A DNA stretch of 64,000 nt from Mycolicibacterium frederiksbergense (GCF_012223425.1 NZ_CP038799.1:186001-250000); one strand, 5' to 3'; counted from the first letter of the stretch, positions 11,769 to 21,721 are shown. Program-made: numbers and translations. Notes: a model not told the origin generated them from the letters alone.

Positions 11769-12689
11769 GTGTCGGACAGCTCGCCCCGCGAGAAGACGAA
11801 GACGGTGCACGCCGCCGGCGCGGTGCTGTGGCGCGAGCTCGCGGGACGGACCGAGGTGGCCGTCGTGCACCGTCCGCGCTACGACGACTGGTCGCTGCCC
11901 AAGGGCAAGGTGGACCCCGGGGAGAGCCATGCCGCCACCGCCGTCCGGGAGATCCATGAGGAGACCGGGTTTCAGAGTCGGCTCGGGCGCAGGCTGGCCG
12001 TCATCAGTTATCCGGTGGACGGTGCCCGCAAGCGGGTGGTGTATTGGGCGGCCGGCGCCGGTGACGGCGAGTTCAGCGCCAATGACGAGGTGGACGAGTT
12101 GCTCTGGCTGCCGCCGAAGGACGCGATGAAGCGGCTGCAGTATCAGCAGGATCGTAAGGTGCTGCGACGCTTCGCCAAAGCACCGGCGGACACCGCGACG
12201 ACGATCATCGTCCGACATGCGCGCGCCGGTTCGCGGTCGAAATACAAGGGCGAGGATTCCCGTCGACCACTGGACAAGCTCGGTCGCGCCCAGGCCGAAT
12301 CACTGGTGAGTCAACTACTTGCCTTTGGCGTCACCGAGCTTCACGCCGCGCCGCGCGTGCGCTGTGAACAGACGCTGGGGCCGCTGGCTCAGGAAATCGG
12401 GGGGCTCATCGAATCAGAGGCCGCCCTCACCGAGGAGGCCTACGCCGGCGACAAGAAGGCCGCCCGGGCGCGGGTTCTGGAGATCGCCTCGGGTCCAGCC
12501 GATGTGACGCCGGTCATCTGTACCCAGGGCAAGGTGATCCCCGATCTCATCGCATGGTGGTGCGAGCGCGACGGTGTCCGGCCGGACAAGTCGCGGAATC
12601 GCAAGGGCAGCACCTGGGTGCTGTCCTCGGCGGGCGGGCGGCTGATCGCCGCCGACCATATCGGCAGCCCGCTGGCCATCCTGGAGTAA
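11769..12689 (+). CDS. mutT1: MutT1: Nudix hydrolase fused to histidine phosphatase domain
   Basis: A 306-residue two-domain protein. The N-terminal Nudix domain has a complete box at residues 46-68 ([20 protein letters not shown], then TGF). The C-terminal half is a histidine-phosphatase domain with RHARAG (catalytic His150) in place of the common RHG. M. tuberculosis MutT1 (Rv2985) hydrolyses 8-oxo-dGTP and diadenosine polyphosphates, sanitising the nucleotide pool. The GTG start at 11769 has AGGAG 5 bases upstream. A very strong hairpin follows the gene. Confidence 0.95.
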   Translation: MSDSSPREKTKTVHAAGAVLWRELAGRTEVAVVHRPRYDDWSLPKGKVDPGESHAATAVREIHEETGFQSRLGRRLAVISYPVDGARKRVVYWAAGAGDGEFSANDEVDELLWLPPKDAMKRLQYQQDRKVLRRFAKAPADTATTIIVRHARAGSRSKYKGEDSRRPLDKLGRAQAESLVSQLLAFGVTELHAAPRVRCEQTLGPLAQEIGGLIESEAALTEEAYAGDKKAARARVLEIASGPADVTPVICTQGKVIPDLIAWWCERDGVRPDKSRNRKGSTWVLSSAGGRLIAADHIGSPLAILE

Positions 12690-12718
12690 GCCTCGGTAGG
12701 TCTCCGGGTGGCAAGTGG

Positions 12719-12769
12719 CGCACACAAAAACACCCCAGAACATGTTGTTCTGGGGTGTTTTTGTGTGCG
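12719..12769. terminator. Bidirectional terminator, perfect 24-bp hairpin
   Basis: Arms 12719-12742 and 12746-12769 are perfectly complementary over 24 bp with a 3-base loop. Each arm carries a run of five A or five T, so the RNA from either strand has a U-rich 3' side. It sits between the convergent ends of mutT1 and hupB and probably terminates both. Confidence 0.9.
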
Positions 12770-12777
12770 AGCCGGAA

Positions 12778-13425
12778 TTACTTGCGGCCGCGCTTGGCCG
12801 GAGCCTTCTTGGCCGGAGCCTTCTTGGCGGGGGCCTTGGCGACGACCTTCTTGGCCGGTGCGGCCTTCTTGGCCGGAGCCTTCTTGGCCGGAGCAGCCTT
12901 CTTGGCGGCGGGAGCCTTCTTGGCCGGAGCCTTCTTGGCCGGAGCAGCCTTCTTCGCTGCCGGTGCGGCCTTCTTGACCACAGCCTTCTTGGCCGGAGCA
13001 GCCTTCTTGGCGGCGGGAGCCTTCTTGGCCGGTGCGGCCTTCTTCACTGCCGCCTTCTTGGCCGGTGCGGCCTTCTTGGCGGCGGTGCGCTTGGCCGGAG
13101 CCGCTGCCACACCACGCTTGACGGCGGGGCCGTCTGCCGGGAGACGCTGCGCGCCAGAGACAACTGCCTTGAACTGCGCGCCCGGGCGGAAGGCCGGAAC
13201 CGACGTCGGCTTGACCTTGACGGTCTCGCCGGTGCGCGGGTTGCGGGCCACACGGGCGGCACGGCGACGCTGCTCGAAAACGCCGAAGCCAGTGATGGTA
13301 ACGCTCTCACCCTTGTGCACCGCACGAACGATCGTGTCGACGATGTTCTCAACCGCGGCAGTAGCCTGTCGACGATCGGTGCCCAACTTGGTTGTGAGTG
13401 CGTCGATGAGCTCTGCTTTGTTCAT
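12778..13425 (-). CDS. hupB: Histone-like nucleoid protein HupB (MDP1/HLP)
   Basis: A 215-residue mycobacterial HU. The N-terminal 95 residues are a canonical HU fold ([35 protein letters not shown]), and the last 115 are a histone-H1-like tail of repeated [13 protein letters not shown] units ending KRGRK. It compacts DNA and is a recognised iron-responsive, adhesin-like antigen in mycobacteria. The start ATG at 13425 has GGAGG upstream. The tail DNA is a low-complexity repeat whose copy number can vary between strains. It is monocistronic, with its own promoter and the shared terminator. Confidence 0.97.
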   Translation of the reverse strand: MNKAELIDALTTKLGTDRRQATAAVENIVDTIVRAVHKGESVTITGFGVFEQRRRAARVARNPRTGETVKVKPTSVPAFRPGAQFKAVVSGAQRLPADGPAVKRGVAAAPAKRTAAKKAAPAKKAAVKKAAPAKKAPAAKKAAPAKKAVVKKAAPAAKKAAPAKKAPAKKAPAAKKAAPAKKAPAKKAAPAKKVVAKAPAKKAPAKKAPAKRGRK

Positions 13426-13472
13426 GCAAACCCTCCGAAGTCCAGTGGTCCACCTTGGACCGACTAGAGGAC

Positions 13473-13502
13473 ACGGTAAACCTATTTGCCACATATTTCC
13501 AA
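13473..13502 (-). promoter_or_regulatory. Candidate sigma-A promoter of hupB
   Basis: On the minus strand TTGGAA (13497-13502) and TACCGT (13473-13478) are 18 bases apart, the same geometry as the rpmB and ilvB candidates. Just downstream is an inverted repeat GGTCC-N5-GGACC (13447-13461) in the 5' UTR, which might be a protein or RNA-structure site. The remainder of the 204-base gap to leuD shows nothing I can name. Confidence 0.45.
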
Positions 13503-13629
13503 GAGCCACGCGCAGTTTCATACGTAGCTGGCGAATATCCGGCAATCCGATTGGCCCACTTGGACAGTGGTACCGGCGTCCGAGAATAGGGTTGCCGAGC
13601 CATATTTGGGGGCCCGGAAACCGTCGAGA

Positions 13630-14223
13630 TCAGACCGGCAGCGTCCGCGGTTTGAAGCTCGGACGGCGCTGCTCGTACGCTTCGATTTCAGCCTGTTTCC
13701 GCAGCGTAAGGCCAATATCGTCGAGTCCCTCGAGGAGCCGCCACGCGGTGTAGTCATCAATGATGAACGGCAGCAGGACCGTTCCGGCGGCGATGGTTCG
13801 ATCTTGAAGATTGACAGTGATTTCCAAGCCCGGATTCTGCTCGATCAGCTTCCAGAGAAGTTCGACATCATCATGGGAGACTTCGGCCGCCAAAAGACCC
13901 GCCTTGCCGGCGTTGCCCCGAAAAATATCTGCGAATCGCGGTGAGATGACGACCCGGAAGCCGTAGTCCATCAGCGCCCAGACGGCGTGTTCGCGAGACG
14001 AACCGGTGCCGAAATCGGGGCCGGCCACCAATACCGACCCCTTGTCGAAGGGCGCCAGATTCAGGATGAAAGCCGGATCGTTGCGCCAGGCGGCGAACAA
14101 ACCGTCCTCGAAACCCGTTCGGGTGACCCGCTTCAAATACACCGCCGGGATGATCTGGTCGGTGTCGACGTTGGTTCGGCGCAACGGCACGCCGATCCCG
14201 GTGTGAGTGGTGAAAGCTTGCAT
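13630..14223 (-). CDS. leuD: 3-isopropylmalate dehydratase small subunit
   Basis: The small (swivel-domain) subunit of isopropylmalate isomerase, 197 residues; with LeuC it converts 2-isopropylmalate to 3-isopropylmalate in leucine synthesis. The signature motifs [24 protein letters not shown] and [14 protein letters not shown] are intact. The ATG at 14223 has an AAGGAG sequence just upstream; the open frame further upstream runs into leuC. It follows leuC by 28 bases in the same transcript. Confidence 0.96.
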   Translation of the reverse strand: MQAFTTHTGIGVPLRRTNVDTDQIIPAVYLKRVTRTGFEDGLFAAWRNDPAFILNLAPFDKGSVLVAGPDFGTGSSREHAVWALMDYGFRVVISPRFADIFRGNAGKAGLLAAEVSHDDVELLWKLIEQNPGLEITVNLQDRTIAAGTVLLPFIIDDYTAWRLLEGLDDIGLTLRKQAEIEAYEQRRPSFKPRTLPV

Positions 14224-14251
14224 GTCCTGGTACTCCTTGCGGTTCGAAGAC

Positions 14252-15694
14252 CTAGCGGGTGGCGGCGACGGGTTCGAGATCGGCCGGGGAAGACAACGTG
14301 CCGCGCACCGCGGTGGCCGCTGCCACCGCAGGCGACACCAGGTGGGTACGCCCGCCCTTGCCCTGTCGGCCTTCGAAATTGCGGTTCGAGGTCGAGGCGC
14401 AACGCTCCCCCGGGGCAAGCTGGTCCGGGTTCATCCCCAGGCACATCGAACAGCCGGCCTGGCGCCATTCCGCGCCGGCAGCGGTGAAGATCGCGCCCAG
14501 ACCCTCGGATTCGGCTTGCGCGCGCACCCGCATGGAGCCCGGGACCACCAACATCCGGACCCCGTCGGCGAGCGTGCGGCCGTCCAGGATCTCGGCGACC
14601 ACGCGCAGGTCCTCGATGCGCCCGTTCGTGCACGAGCCGACGAAGACCGTGTCCACCGGGATGTCACGCATCGGAGTGCCCGCGCGAAGGTCCATATAGG
14701 TCAACGCTTTCTCGGCCGCCTGTTTGGCATCGTCATCGACCATCATCTCGGGATCGGGCACCGCCGCCGAGAGCGGCACACCCTGCCCGGGATTGGTCCC
14801 CCACGTGACGAACGGGCTCAGCGTCGCGGCGTCGATGTACACCTGGGTGTCGAATTCGGCGCCCTCATCGGTGTGCAACTCACTCCAGGCCTGCACCGCG
14901 GCATCCCAATCCGCGCCTTTCGGCGCGTGCGGACGGCCCTTCAGGAACTCGAAAGTCGTGGCATCGGGCGCCACCATGCCTGCCCGGGCACCGGCCTCGA
15001 TGCTCATATTGCAGATCGTCATCCGGCCCTCCATCGACAAGGATTCGATGGCGCTGCCCCGGTATTCGATGACGTGCCCCTGCCCGCCACCGGTCCCGAT
15101 CTTGGCAATGACCGCCAGAATGATGTCCTTGGCGCTCACGCCTTCGGGCAGATCCCCGTCGACATTGACCGCCATCGTCTTGAAGGGCTTCAGCGGAAGC
15201 GTCTGGGTGGCCATCACGTGTTCGACCTCAGATGTGCCGATCCCCATGGCGATCGAGCCGAACGCACCGTGAGTCGAGGTGTGGCTGTCGCCACAGACGA
15301 CCGTCATACCCGGCTGCGTCAGACCCAGTTGGGGTCCGATGATGTGCACGATGCCCTGCTCGGCATCGCCCATCGGGTGCAGCCGGATACCGAACTCCTC
15401 GCAGTTGCGGCGCAGGGTGTCCACCTGGGTACGCGACACCGGGTCGGCGATCGGCTTGTCGATGTCCACCGTGGGCACATTGTGATCCTCGGTGGCGATG
15501 GTGAGATCGGGCCGGCGCACCGGGCGCCCGGCCAATCGCAGACCGTCGAAGGCCTGCGGGCTGGTGACCTCGTGCACGAGGTGCAGATCGATGTAGATCA
15601 GGTCGGGTTCGCCGGCGCCGCGGGCCACGACGTGGTCATCCCACACCTTCTCGGCCAGGGTGCGGGGCCGCGGACTGGACTGTGTCTGCTCCAT
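14252..15694 (-). CDS. leuC: 3-isopropylmalate dehydratase large subunit
   Basis: The 480-residue aconitase-type catalytic subunit. The [4Fe-4S] ligands are visible as one Cys in FVGSCTNGR and two in [24 protein letters not shown] and ATEDHNVPT are further family signatures. The ATG at 15694 ([10 protein letters not shown]) gives the usual length. Its promoter region of 77 bases is shared with the divergent IclR-type gene, which probably represses leuCD. Confidence 0.97.
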   Translation of the reverse strand: MEQTQSSPRPRTLAEKVWDDHVVARGAGEPDLIYIDLHLVHEVTSPQAFDGLRLAGRPVRRPDLTIATEDHNVPTVDIDKPIADPVSRTQVDTLRRNCEEFGIRLHPMGDAEQGIVHIIGPQLGLTQPGMTVVCGDSHTSTHGAFGSIAMGIGTSEVEHVMATQTLPLKPFKTMAVNVDGDLPEGVSAKDIILAVIAKIGTGGGQGHVIEYRGSAIESLSMEGRMTICNMSIEAGARAGMVAPDATTFEFLKGRPHAPKGADWDAAVQAWSELHTDEGAEFDTQVYIDAATLSPFVTWGTNPGQGVPLSAAVPDPEMMVDDDAKQAAEKALTYMDLRAGTPMRDIPVDTVFVGSCTNGRIEDLRVVAEILDGRTLADGVRMLVVPGSMRVRAQAESEGLGAIFTAAGAEWRQAGCSMCLGMNPDQLAPGERCASTSNRNFEGRQGKGGRTHLVSPAVAAATAVRGTLSSPADLEPVAATR

Positions 15695-15741
15695 TGGGTA
15701 TCTCGATTCGACTCGGGCGTCCTGCCGTGACGGGCTGGCTA

Positions 15742-15777
15742 TCTCACGATGCGGGACGCTAGTATCTCCCTGTGAGA
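15742..15777. promoter_or_regulatory. Candidate LtbR operators between leuC and the IclR gene
   Basis: The hexamer GTGAGA occurs twice in opposite orientation: at 15742-15747 on the minus strand and at 15772-15777 on the plus strand. GTGAGA is the core I recall for the C. glutamicum LtbR site. The second copy coincides with the regulator's own start codon. A TANNNT -10 (TAGTAT, 15760-15765) lies 6 bases before that GTG, suggesting a leaderless, autoregulated mRNA. Confidence 0.45.
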
Positions 15778-16473
15778 CAGGATAGCGGTATCGGCGTCCT
15801 CGACAAAGCGGTGGGCGTCCTGCACACGGTGGCCGAGTCACCATGCGGTCTGGCCGAACTGTGCGAACGCACCGGCCTGCCGCGGGCGACCGCGCACCGG
15901 CTGGCCGCCGGGCTGGAAGTGCACCGCCTGCTCGCCCGCGACACCGAGGGACGTTGGCGGTTGGGCCCGGCGCTGACCGAGCTCGCAGGCCAGGTCAATG
16001 ATCCGTTGCTGGCAGCCGGTGCCGCCGTGCTGCCGAGGCTTCGCGAACTCACCGGCGAGAGCGTCCAGCTCTATCGCCGGGAAGGCACCTCCCGGGTGTG
16101 TGTGGCCTCCTTGGAGCCACCGGTGGGGCTGCGCGACACCGTGCCGGTCGGCACCCGCCTGCCGATGACCGCCGGCTCCGGTGCCAAAGTGCTACTGGCC
16201 TACAGCGATAACGCCACCCAACAGTCGGTACTCATGACGGCCAAGTTCACCGAACGCACGCTTGCCGAGGTACGTAAGCGGGGCTGGGCGCAAAGCGCCG
16301 CCGAGCGCGAGTCCGGTGTGGCCAGCGTGTCCGCGCCGGTGCGCGACGGTCGCGGCGCGGTGATCGCCGCCATCTCGGTGTCCGGGCCCATCGATCGGAT
16401 GGGCCGACGGCCCGGTGCCCGCTGGGCCGCCGATCTGCTGGCCGCCTCGGAAGCCCTGACCCGCCGGCTCTAG
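15772..16473 (+). CDS. ltbR: IclR-family regulator, LtbR-type (leucine biosynthesis repressor)
   Basis: A 233-residue IclR protein: an N-terminal winged helix-turn-helix (about 1-65, with [20 protein letters not shown] as the recognition region) and a C-terminal effector domain. In Corynebacterium glutamicum the IclR-type repressor LtbR lies divergently next to leuCD and represses leucine and tryptophan genes; this gene has the same place, also held by Rv2989. The symbol rests on that synteny and not on a measured target. The GTG start lies within a possible operator and may be leaderless. Confidence 0.82.
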   Translation: MRQDSGIGVLDKAVGVLHTVAESPCGLAELCERTGLPRATAHRLAAGLEVHRLLARDTEGRWRLGPALTELAGQVNDPLLAAGAAVLPRLRELTGESVQLYRREGTSRVCVASLEPPVGLRDTVPVGTRLPMTAGSGAKVLLAYSDNATQQSVLMTAKFTERTLAEVRKRGWAQSAAERESGVASVSAPVRDGRGAVIAAISVSGPIDRMGRRPGARWAADLLAASEALTRRL

Positions 16474-16535
16474 CAAACTTCGCGCGCTGGCCCTATTGTC
16501 GACACCATGAGCGCGTCGGCGCTGGCCGGAGGTGC

Positions 16536-17849
16536 GTGACCACGGGTTCTCAATCGCCGCAATGGCTGGCCACCGCACGAATGCTGCGGCGGTCCGGTTT
16601 CGGTACGACCGGGCGCGAGGTCGATGCGGTGGTGAATCGGGAGTGGGGGTCCTACCTCGACGAGGTGCTCGCACTGGACCCGGCCGCCGACCCCGGCGCC
16701 ATCGCGACTCCGATGGCCACCTACTCGACCCCCGCGCTGCCCGCCAGCGAAGCCACCACCGCACCCTTCGTGAGCAGCATGCTGGCGCAGATGCAGGACC
16801 TGTCGGGATGGTGGATACGCCGGATGGTCGCCGTGCGCCAACCGATCCACGAGAAGCTGACCTTCGTCTGGCACAACCATTTCGCCACCTCGGCGGAAAA
16901 GGTGGTGGCCGCGGAATTCATGGCGGCGCAGAACCAGACCCTGCGCGCGCACACTCTCGGTGACTTTCGCGACCTCGCCTACGCCATGCTCACCGACTCC
17001 GCGATGCTGCGCTGGCTGGACGGTTTGGGCAATACCAAGGAGGCGCCCAACGAGAACCTGTCCCGCGAGTTCATGGAACTTTTCGCCCTCGGTCACGACA
17101 ACGGCTACACCGAAGCCGATGTGCGTGAGGGGGCGCGGGCACTCACCGGCCGCTTCGACACCCTGGGCAACGGAACCGTGCTGCTGGCCGAGCATCACGA
17201 CAGCGGTGTCAAGACGATCCTTGGGGCGACAGGCCCGTTCGGGGACAGCGACTTCTGTGACATCGTGCTCGGCCATCCCGCCTCGGCGCGCTTCGTCAGT
17301 GCGAAGCTGTGGCGTCTGCTGGCCGCGGATACGGATCCGGGCGAGGCCGCTTCGGCCCGCTTGATCACCGCCTACGGCCCGAACCGGGATCTGAAAGCCT
17401 TGACCAAGGCCATCTTTCTCGATCCCGACTTCGTCGCCGGTGCCGGCACCGCAGTCGTCACCCCGGTGGATTGGCTGATCGGAATGCTGCGCTCGCTGTC
17501 GGTGCCACTGGACGGCCCGACCACACTGACCGCCTGCGATGTCGTGCTCAAGGTGATGGGCCAGCGCCCCTTCTCCCCGCCCGATGTCGACGGCTGGCCC
17601 CAGGGCCGGGTGTGGCTGTCCAATACGAGTGCGGCCGCGCGGTTCTGGGCGGCCGACCGGTTCGTCCCGACCGGTGACCTCTCGACGGTGGCCGACGCCG
17701 CCCCGAGTGACCGCGTCGATGCCGCGGGCTATCTGCTCGGGATCGGCGCCTGGTCCGACACCACCGCGGCAGCCCTGCGGCCCCTCGCCGACAATCCGGA
17801 CCGGTTGGTCGCCGCCGCCGTCAACACGCCCGAATACCTGACGGTGTAG
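16536..17849 (+). CDS. DUF1800 family protein
   Basis: A 437-residue DUF1800 protein, recognisable by FVWHNHFATS, NENLSREFMELFALG and the C-terminal GWPQGRVWL region. The family is widespread and almost always followed by a DUF1501 gene, as here 11 bases downstream, but its biochemical role is not established. No signal peptide is seen, so export would need the Tat signal of its partner or another route. The GTG start has GGAGG only 3 bases away. A 10-codon ORF (16507-16539) overlaps it as GTGA and might couple translation or mark a different true start. Confidence 0.8.
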   Translation: MTTGSQSPQWLATARMLRRSGFGTTGREVDAVVNREWGSYLDEVLALDPAADPGAIATPMATYSTPALPASEATTAPFVSSMLAQMQDLSGWWIRRMVAVRQPIHEKLTFVWHNHFATSAEKVVAAEFMAAQNQTLRAHTLGDFRDLAYAMLTDSAMLRWLDGLGNTKEAPNENLSREFMELFALGHDNGYTEADVREGARALTGRFDTLGNGTVLLAEHHDSGVKTILGATGPFGDSDFCDIVLGHPASARFVSAKLWRLLAADTDPGEAASARLITAYGPNRDLKALTKAIFLDPDFVAGAGTAVVTPVDWLIGMLRSLSVPLDGPTTLTACDVVLKVMGQRPFSPPDVDGWPQGRVWLSNTSAAARFWAADRFVPTGDLSTVADAAPSDRVDAAGYLLGIGAWSDTTAAALRPLADNPDRLVAAAVNTPEYLTV

Positions 17850-17860
17850 GTAGATATCCC

Positions 17861-19065
17861 ATGCCGGAGCTCAATCGCCGCAGATTCCTGATCGCCAGTG
17901 CGGGGCCGCAGGGCTCGCCGCGGCGGCCGGCGCGGCGGTCACACTGCCCCAGCTGTTCGAGCGCGCGCAACAACAACCCTTGCCGGCCGATACCGGAATC
18001 CTGGTGATCCTCACGCTCTACGGCGGCAATGACGGCCTGAACACCGTGATCCCCTACACCGACAACGCGTACTACGACGCGCGTCCCGATCTGGCGTTCG
18101 CACCGGAAACGGTCATCGATCTGGACGGTGTCGTCGGGCTGAACCCGGCGCTGACCGGCCTGGAGACGTCGTGGCGCACTGACAACCTGGCCATCGTCCG
18201 CGGCGTCGGCTACCCGAAACAGGACCGAAGTCATTTCCGTTCGATGGATATCTGGCAGACGGCCTCACCGGATGACCCGACGGCATCCGGCTGGATCGGA
18301 CGCTGGCTGGACGCAGGCGGGGACGATCCGTTGCGCGCGGTGAACATCGGCACGGTGCTGCCGCCGATGGCCATCGGCGGAAAGCACACCGCAGCCGGGC
18401 TTTCGGTGACCATCCCGAGGCTGCCGCCGGATATGCCCGGCGTCCTGGAGAAGATGAGCTCACCCGACCCGCACGACACCCCCGCCATGGCGGCGGTCCG
18501 TGCCGACTTCCGGGCCTACCGCGCCATCGATGACACGTTCCGGACCTTCACCGACAGCCCGCTGCCGACGACGGCGGCCACCGACCTCGGCAGGCAACTC
18601 GCCGACGACCTCGAACTGGTGGCCCAGTGCGTGCGGGCCGGCGTTCCCACCAAGGTGTACATGGTGTCCCTCGGCGGATTCGACACCCACGCCAATGAGC
18701 GCGGCGACCAACAGAAACTGCTCACCGCACTCAATGACGCCATCACTCCGTTCCTGAAGCAGATGCGCAACAGCGCCTACGGCAGGAATGTGGTCACGAT
18801 GATCTATTCGGAGTTCGGCCGGCGGGTGGCCGCCAACGCCACCCAGGGCACCGACCACGGCACCTCGGGTCCGGTGTTGATCCTCGGCGAGTCCGTGCGG
18901 GGCGGCTTCTACGGTGACGCACCCAGCCTCACCGATCTGCACGACGGCGACCTCAAGACCACCACCGACTTTCGAGACGTGTATCACGAACTGCTCGATC
19001 AGACGCTGGGCGCGGATCCGGAGCCCTCGGTCGGCCCGGGCCGGCGGCCGATCGGCTTTCTGTGA
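17861..19065 (+). pseudogene. DUF1501 protein with Tat signal, frameshifted at its N-terminus
   Basis: The gene should start at the ATG 17861: MPELNRRRFLIASA is a twin-arginine signal, and 11 bases separate it from the DUF1800 stop. The frame changes at the G run 17902-17905: with five G instead of four the reading continues as GAAGLAAAAGAAVTLPQLFE into the intact DUF1501 domain (LTLYGGNDGLNTVIPYTDN, SLGGFDTHANE, EFGRRVAANATQGTDHGT). As written, upstream codons reach a stop and only an unsignalled product from about 17980 (TTG) could form. Homopolymer loss is a common sequencing error, so the gene may be intact in the organism. The whole protein would have about 400 residues. Confidence 0.8.
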
Positions 19066-19083
19066 GGTGCGCGACATCGCACG

Positions 19084-19113
19084 AAAAAAGTCCCAGGATT
19101 TCTCCTGGGACTT
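19084..19113 (-). terminator. Intrinsic terminator of the tRNA-Gln/tRNA-Glu unit
   Basis: An 11-bp stem (19088-19098 with 19103-19113) and a 4-base loop; on the minus strand it is followed by six T (19084-19089). It lies just 3' of tRNA-Glu and 18 bases past the convergent DUF1501 stop. Confidence 0.85.
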
Positions 19114-19119
19114 CATCTG

Positions 19120-19192
19120 TACCCCCGATGGGATTCGAACCCACGCTACCGCCGTGAGAGGGCGGCGTCCTAGGCCGCTAGACGACGGGGGC
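19120..19192 (-). tRNA. tRNA-Glu (anticodon CTC)
   Basis: A 73-base cloverleaf: acceptor GCCCCCG pairs with CGGGGGT (G1-U72), anticodon loop CTCTCAC with CTC at its centre, T loop TTCGAAT, discriminator A. CCA is not encoded. It lies 3' of tRNA-Gln on the same strand, both downstream of gltX, whose product charges it. Confidence 0.95.
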
Positions 19193-19266
19193 TAGAACAT
19201 CTTCCGGACGGTCAGCATAGCTCAGGCGATCGTGCTCACCTAATTGGTGCCGACGTGACCGGACAG

Positions 19267-19338
19267 CTGGGGTACCAGGACTCGAACCTAGAATGAGGGA
19301 ATCAGAATCCCTAGTGTTGCCAATTACACCATACCCCA
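19267..19338 (-). tRNA. tRNA-Gln (anticodon CTG)
   Basis: A 72-base cloverleaf: acceptor TGGGGTA with TACCCCA, anticodon loop TTCTGAT with CTG, T loop TTCGAGT, discriminator G, no encoded CCA. In mycobacteria it is first charged with glutamate by GltX and then amidated by GatCAB, and both enzymes are encoded in this window. Confidence 0.95.
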
Positions 19339-19454
19339 TTCGATACCCATCACCGCAGGTCAGGGCATCAATTGGCCCAATCAGCGCCGCGGAAGAGTTC
19401 TCCGCTGTGCTTTTCGGGCCGACGCACAGATTACCAAAGAATCGGGGGCACTTT

Positions 19455-20906
19455 TCACACCCCACCCCTTGCGGCCCGCAACCGGGCCAGACTGCGGTCA
19501 CGGCCCAGCAGCTCCATCGACTCGAACAGCGGCGGGCTGATCGTCGCGCCGGTCACCGCGACCCGGATCGGACCGAAGGCCTTACGCGGTTTGAGCTCCA
19601 ACCCGTCCAGCAGCGCCGTCTTCAGCGCCTCCTCGATCGACCCTGTCGTCCATTGCGGCGCGGCCTCCAGGGCTGCCAGTGCGGCGTCGAGCACGACAGC
19701 GGCCTCGGCCTTCAGTTCCTTGGCCGCCGACTTCTCGTCGAGCACATAGCTGTCATCGTTGAAGAACTTCAACAGATCCCACGCATCGCCGAGCACGACG
19801 ATGCGGGTCTGCACCAGTGCCGCCGCCTCCGCGAAGCCGGCGTCGTCGAGCCCGGTGTCGTGGCCGTGCGCGTCCAGGTAGGCACGTAGCCGGGTGCTGA
19901 AGTCCTCGGGCGTCAACATCCGGATGTGCTCGGCGTTGATGGCGTCGGCCTTCTTCTGGTCGAACCTGGCCGGGTTGGAGTTGACGTCGGCGACGTCGAA
20001 CGCCGCCACCATCTCATCGAGGCTGAACAGGTCGTGATCGTCGGCGATGCCCCAGCCCAGCAGCGCGAGATAGTTCAGCAGGCCCTCGGGGATGAAGCCG
20101 CGGTCGCGGTGCAGGAAAAGGTTGGACTGCGGGTCGCGCTTGGACAGCTTCTTGTTGCCATCGCCGAGAACGCTTGGCAGGTGGGCAAACTCGGGAATGC
20201 TGTCGGTGACGCCGATCCGGATCAGCGCCTGGTACAGCGCGATCTGGCGCGGCGTGGACGGCAGCAGATCTTCGCCGCGCAGCACGTGGGTGATCTTCAT
20301 CAATGCGTCGTCGACGGGATTGACCAAGGTGTACAGCGGATCTCCGCTGGCCCGGGTGACCGCGAAATCGGGCACCACGCCGGCGGCGAAGGTGGTCTCC
20401 CCGCGCACCAGATCATTCCAGGTCAGGTCCTCATCGGGCATCCGCAACCGCAGCACCGGTTTACGGCCCTCGGCGGTGAAGGTCGCACGCTGCTCGTCGG
20501 TGAGGCTGCGGTCGTAGTTGTCGTAGCCCAGTTTGGGATTGCGGCCGGCGGCGATATGGCGGGCTTCGACTTCTTCGGGCGTGGAGTAAGCCTCGTACAC
20601 CTCGCCCGCGGCCAGAAGTTTGGCGATCACGTCGCGGTACAGATCGGAACGCTGAGACTGCCGGTAGGGCTCATACGGCCCCCCGATCTCGGGGCCCTCA
20701 TCCCAGTCCAGGCCGAGCCAGCGCAGGGCGTCCAGGATCGCGTCGTAGCTTTCCTGGCTGTCGCGGGCGGCATCGGTGTCCTCGATGCGGAAGACGAAGG
20801 TGCCACCGGTGTGCCGGGCGTAGGCCCAGTTGAACAGCGCGGTGCGGACCAGCCCGACGTGCGGGGTGCCCGTCGGCGATGGGCAGAAACGTACCCGAAC
20901 GGTCAT
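19455..20906 (-). CDS. gltX: Glutamyl-tRNA synthetase (non-discriminating)
   Basis: A class-I synthetase of 483 residues. The HIGH-type motif is HVGL (16-19, after PSPTGTP) and the KMSKS loop is KLSKR (253-257). The zinc-binding Cys found near residue 105 in some GluRS are absent (AYSTPEE), as in other mycobacteria. Mycobacteria lack GlnRS, so this enzyme is expected to charge both tRNA-Glu and tRNA-Gln. It follows the FAH-family gene by 2 bases, and the two tRNA genes lie downstream on the same strand. Confidence 0.96.
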   Translation of the reverse strand: MTVRVRFCPSPTGTPHVGLVRTALFNWAYARHTGGTFVFRIEDTDAARDSQESYDAILDALRWLGLDWDEGPEIGGPYEPYRQSQRSDLYRDVIAKLLAAGEVYEAYSTPEEVEARHIAAGRNPKLGYDNYDRSLTDEQRATFTAEGRKPVLRLRMPDEDLTWNDLVRGETTFAAGVVPDFAVTRASGDPLYTLVNPVDDALMKITHVLRGEDLLPSTPRQIALYQALIRIGVTDSIPEFAHLPSVLGDGNKKLSKRDPQSNLFLHRDRGFIPEGLLNYLALLGWGIADDHDLFSLDEMVAAFDVADVNSNPARFDQKKADAINAEHIRMLTPEDFSTRLRAYLDAHGHDTGLDDAGFAEAAALVQTRIVVLGDAWDLLKFFNDDSYVLDEKSAAKELKAEAAVVLDAALAALEAAPQWTTGSIEEALKTALLDGLELKPRKAFGPIRVAVTGATISPPLFESMELLGRDRSLARLRAARGGV

Positions 20907-20908
20907 CG

Positions 20909-21721
20909 CTATTTTCCTTTACGCACAACAGGATTGGACAGGGTGCCGATGCCCTCGATGGTGATGCTGACGATGTCGCCGTCCTCGATCGGGCCGACCC
21001 CCTCGGGGGTGCCGGTCAGGATCAGGTCCCCGGGCAGCAGCGTCATGACCGCCGACACCCATTCGATGATGGCGCCGACATCGTGCAGCAGCATCGCGGT
21101 GTTGCTGTTCTGCCGGACTTCGATCTCGCCGACCGAACCGTCCTCGGCCGGGTGGATCACCTCGGTGCGCAGGTCCAACTCGGAGGGGTCGACGGCGGTC
21201 TCGATCCACGGTCCGACCGGGCAGAAGGTGTCATGGCCCTTGGCCCGCATCCACTGGCCGTCCCGCTGCTGCTGATCGCGCGCGGACACGTCGTTGGCGA
21301 TGGTGTAGCCGAGGATGTAGTCGGCGGCTTTCGCGGCGGGCACGTCCTTGCAGGGCCGCTCGATGACGGCCACCAACTCGCCTTCGTGGTGGACCGGGTG
21401 GGCATCGGCGGGAAGCTGGATGGCGACGTTGGGCCCGATGATCGCGGTGTTGGGCTTGAGGAAGATCACCGGATCCTCGGGCGCCTCGCCGCCCATCTCG
21501 AGGGCGTGGGCGGCGTAGTTCTTGCCCATACAGACGACCTTGCTGGCCAAAATCGGGGCCAGCAGCCGCACATCGGCCAGCGGCCAGCTGCGGCCGGTGA
21601 AGGTGGGATTTCGCGACAGGTACTGCTCGGCGATCTCGCGGCACACCGCATCGGAGTTGGAGTCGCCTTCGATGACCACAAAGGCGACCCCGTCGGGACT
21701 GGCGATTCGACCGAGGCGCAT
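20909..21721 (-). CDS. Fumarylacetoacetate hydrolase (FAH) family protein
   Basis: A 270-residue FAH-fold enzyme. The metal and active-site signature is visible: [20 protein letters not shown], then [23 protein letters not shown] and [10 protein letters not shown]. Members hydrolyse or decarboxylate acylpyruvates, hydrate 2-hydroxypentadienoates, or act as oxaloacetate decarboxylases; the sequence does not say which. It corresponds to Rv2993c, is coupled to gltX with only 2 bases between, and diverges from the MFS transporter across an AT-rich dyad. Confidence 0.88.
   Translation of the reverse strand: MRLGRIASPDGVAFVVIEGDSNSDAVCREIAEQYLSRNPTFTGRSWPLADVRLLAPILASKVVCMGKNYAAHALEMGGEAPEDPVIFLKPNTAIIGPNVAIQLPADAHPVHHEGELVAVIERPCKDVPAAKAADYILGYTIANDVSARDQQQRDGQWMRAKGHDTFCPVGPWIETAVDPSELDLRTEVIHPAEDGSVGEIEVRQNSNTAMLLHDVGAIIEWVSAVMTLLPGDLILTGTPEGVGPIEDGDIVSITIEGIGTLSNPVVRKGK

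Noticed and set aside
12781..13110. Dense short repeats that at first look like a repeat array or CRISPR
   Set aside because: They are codon repeats of the PAKKA tail of HupB; the periodicity is in-frame and there are no spacers.
17980..19065. Intact DUF1501 gene starting at TTG 17980
   Set aside because: The upstream twin-arginine signal and the residues joining it to the domain show the gene really begins at 17861 and has a one-base frameshift.
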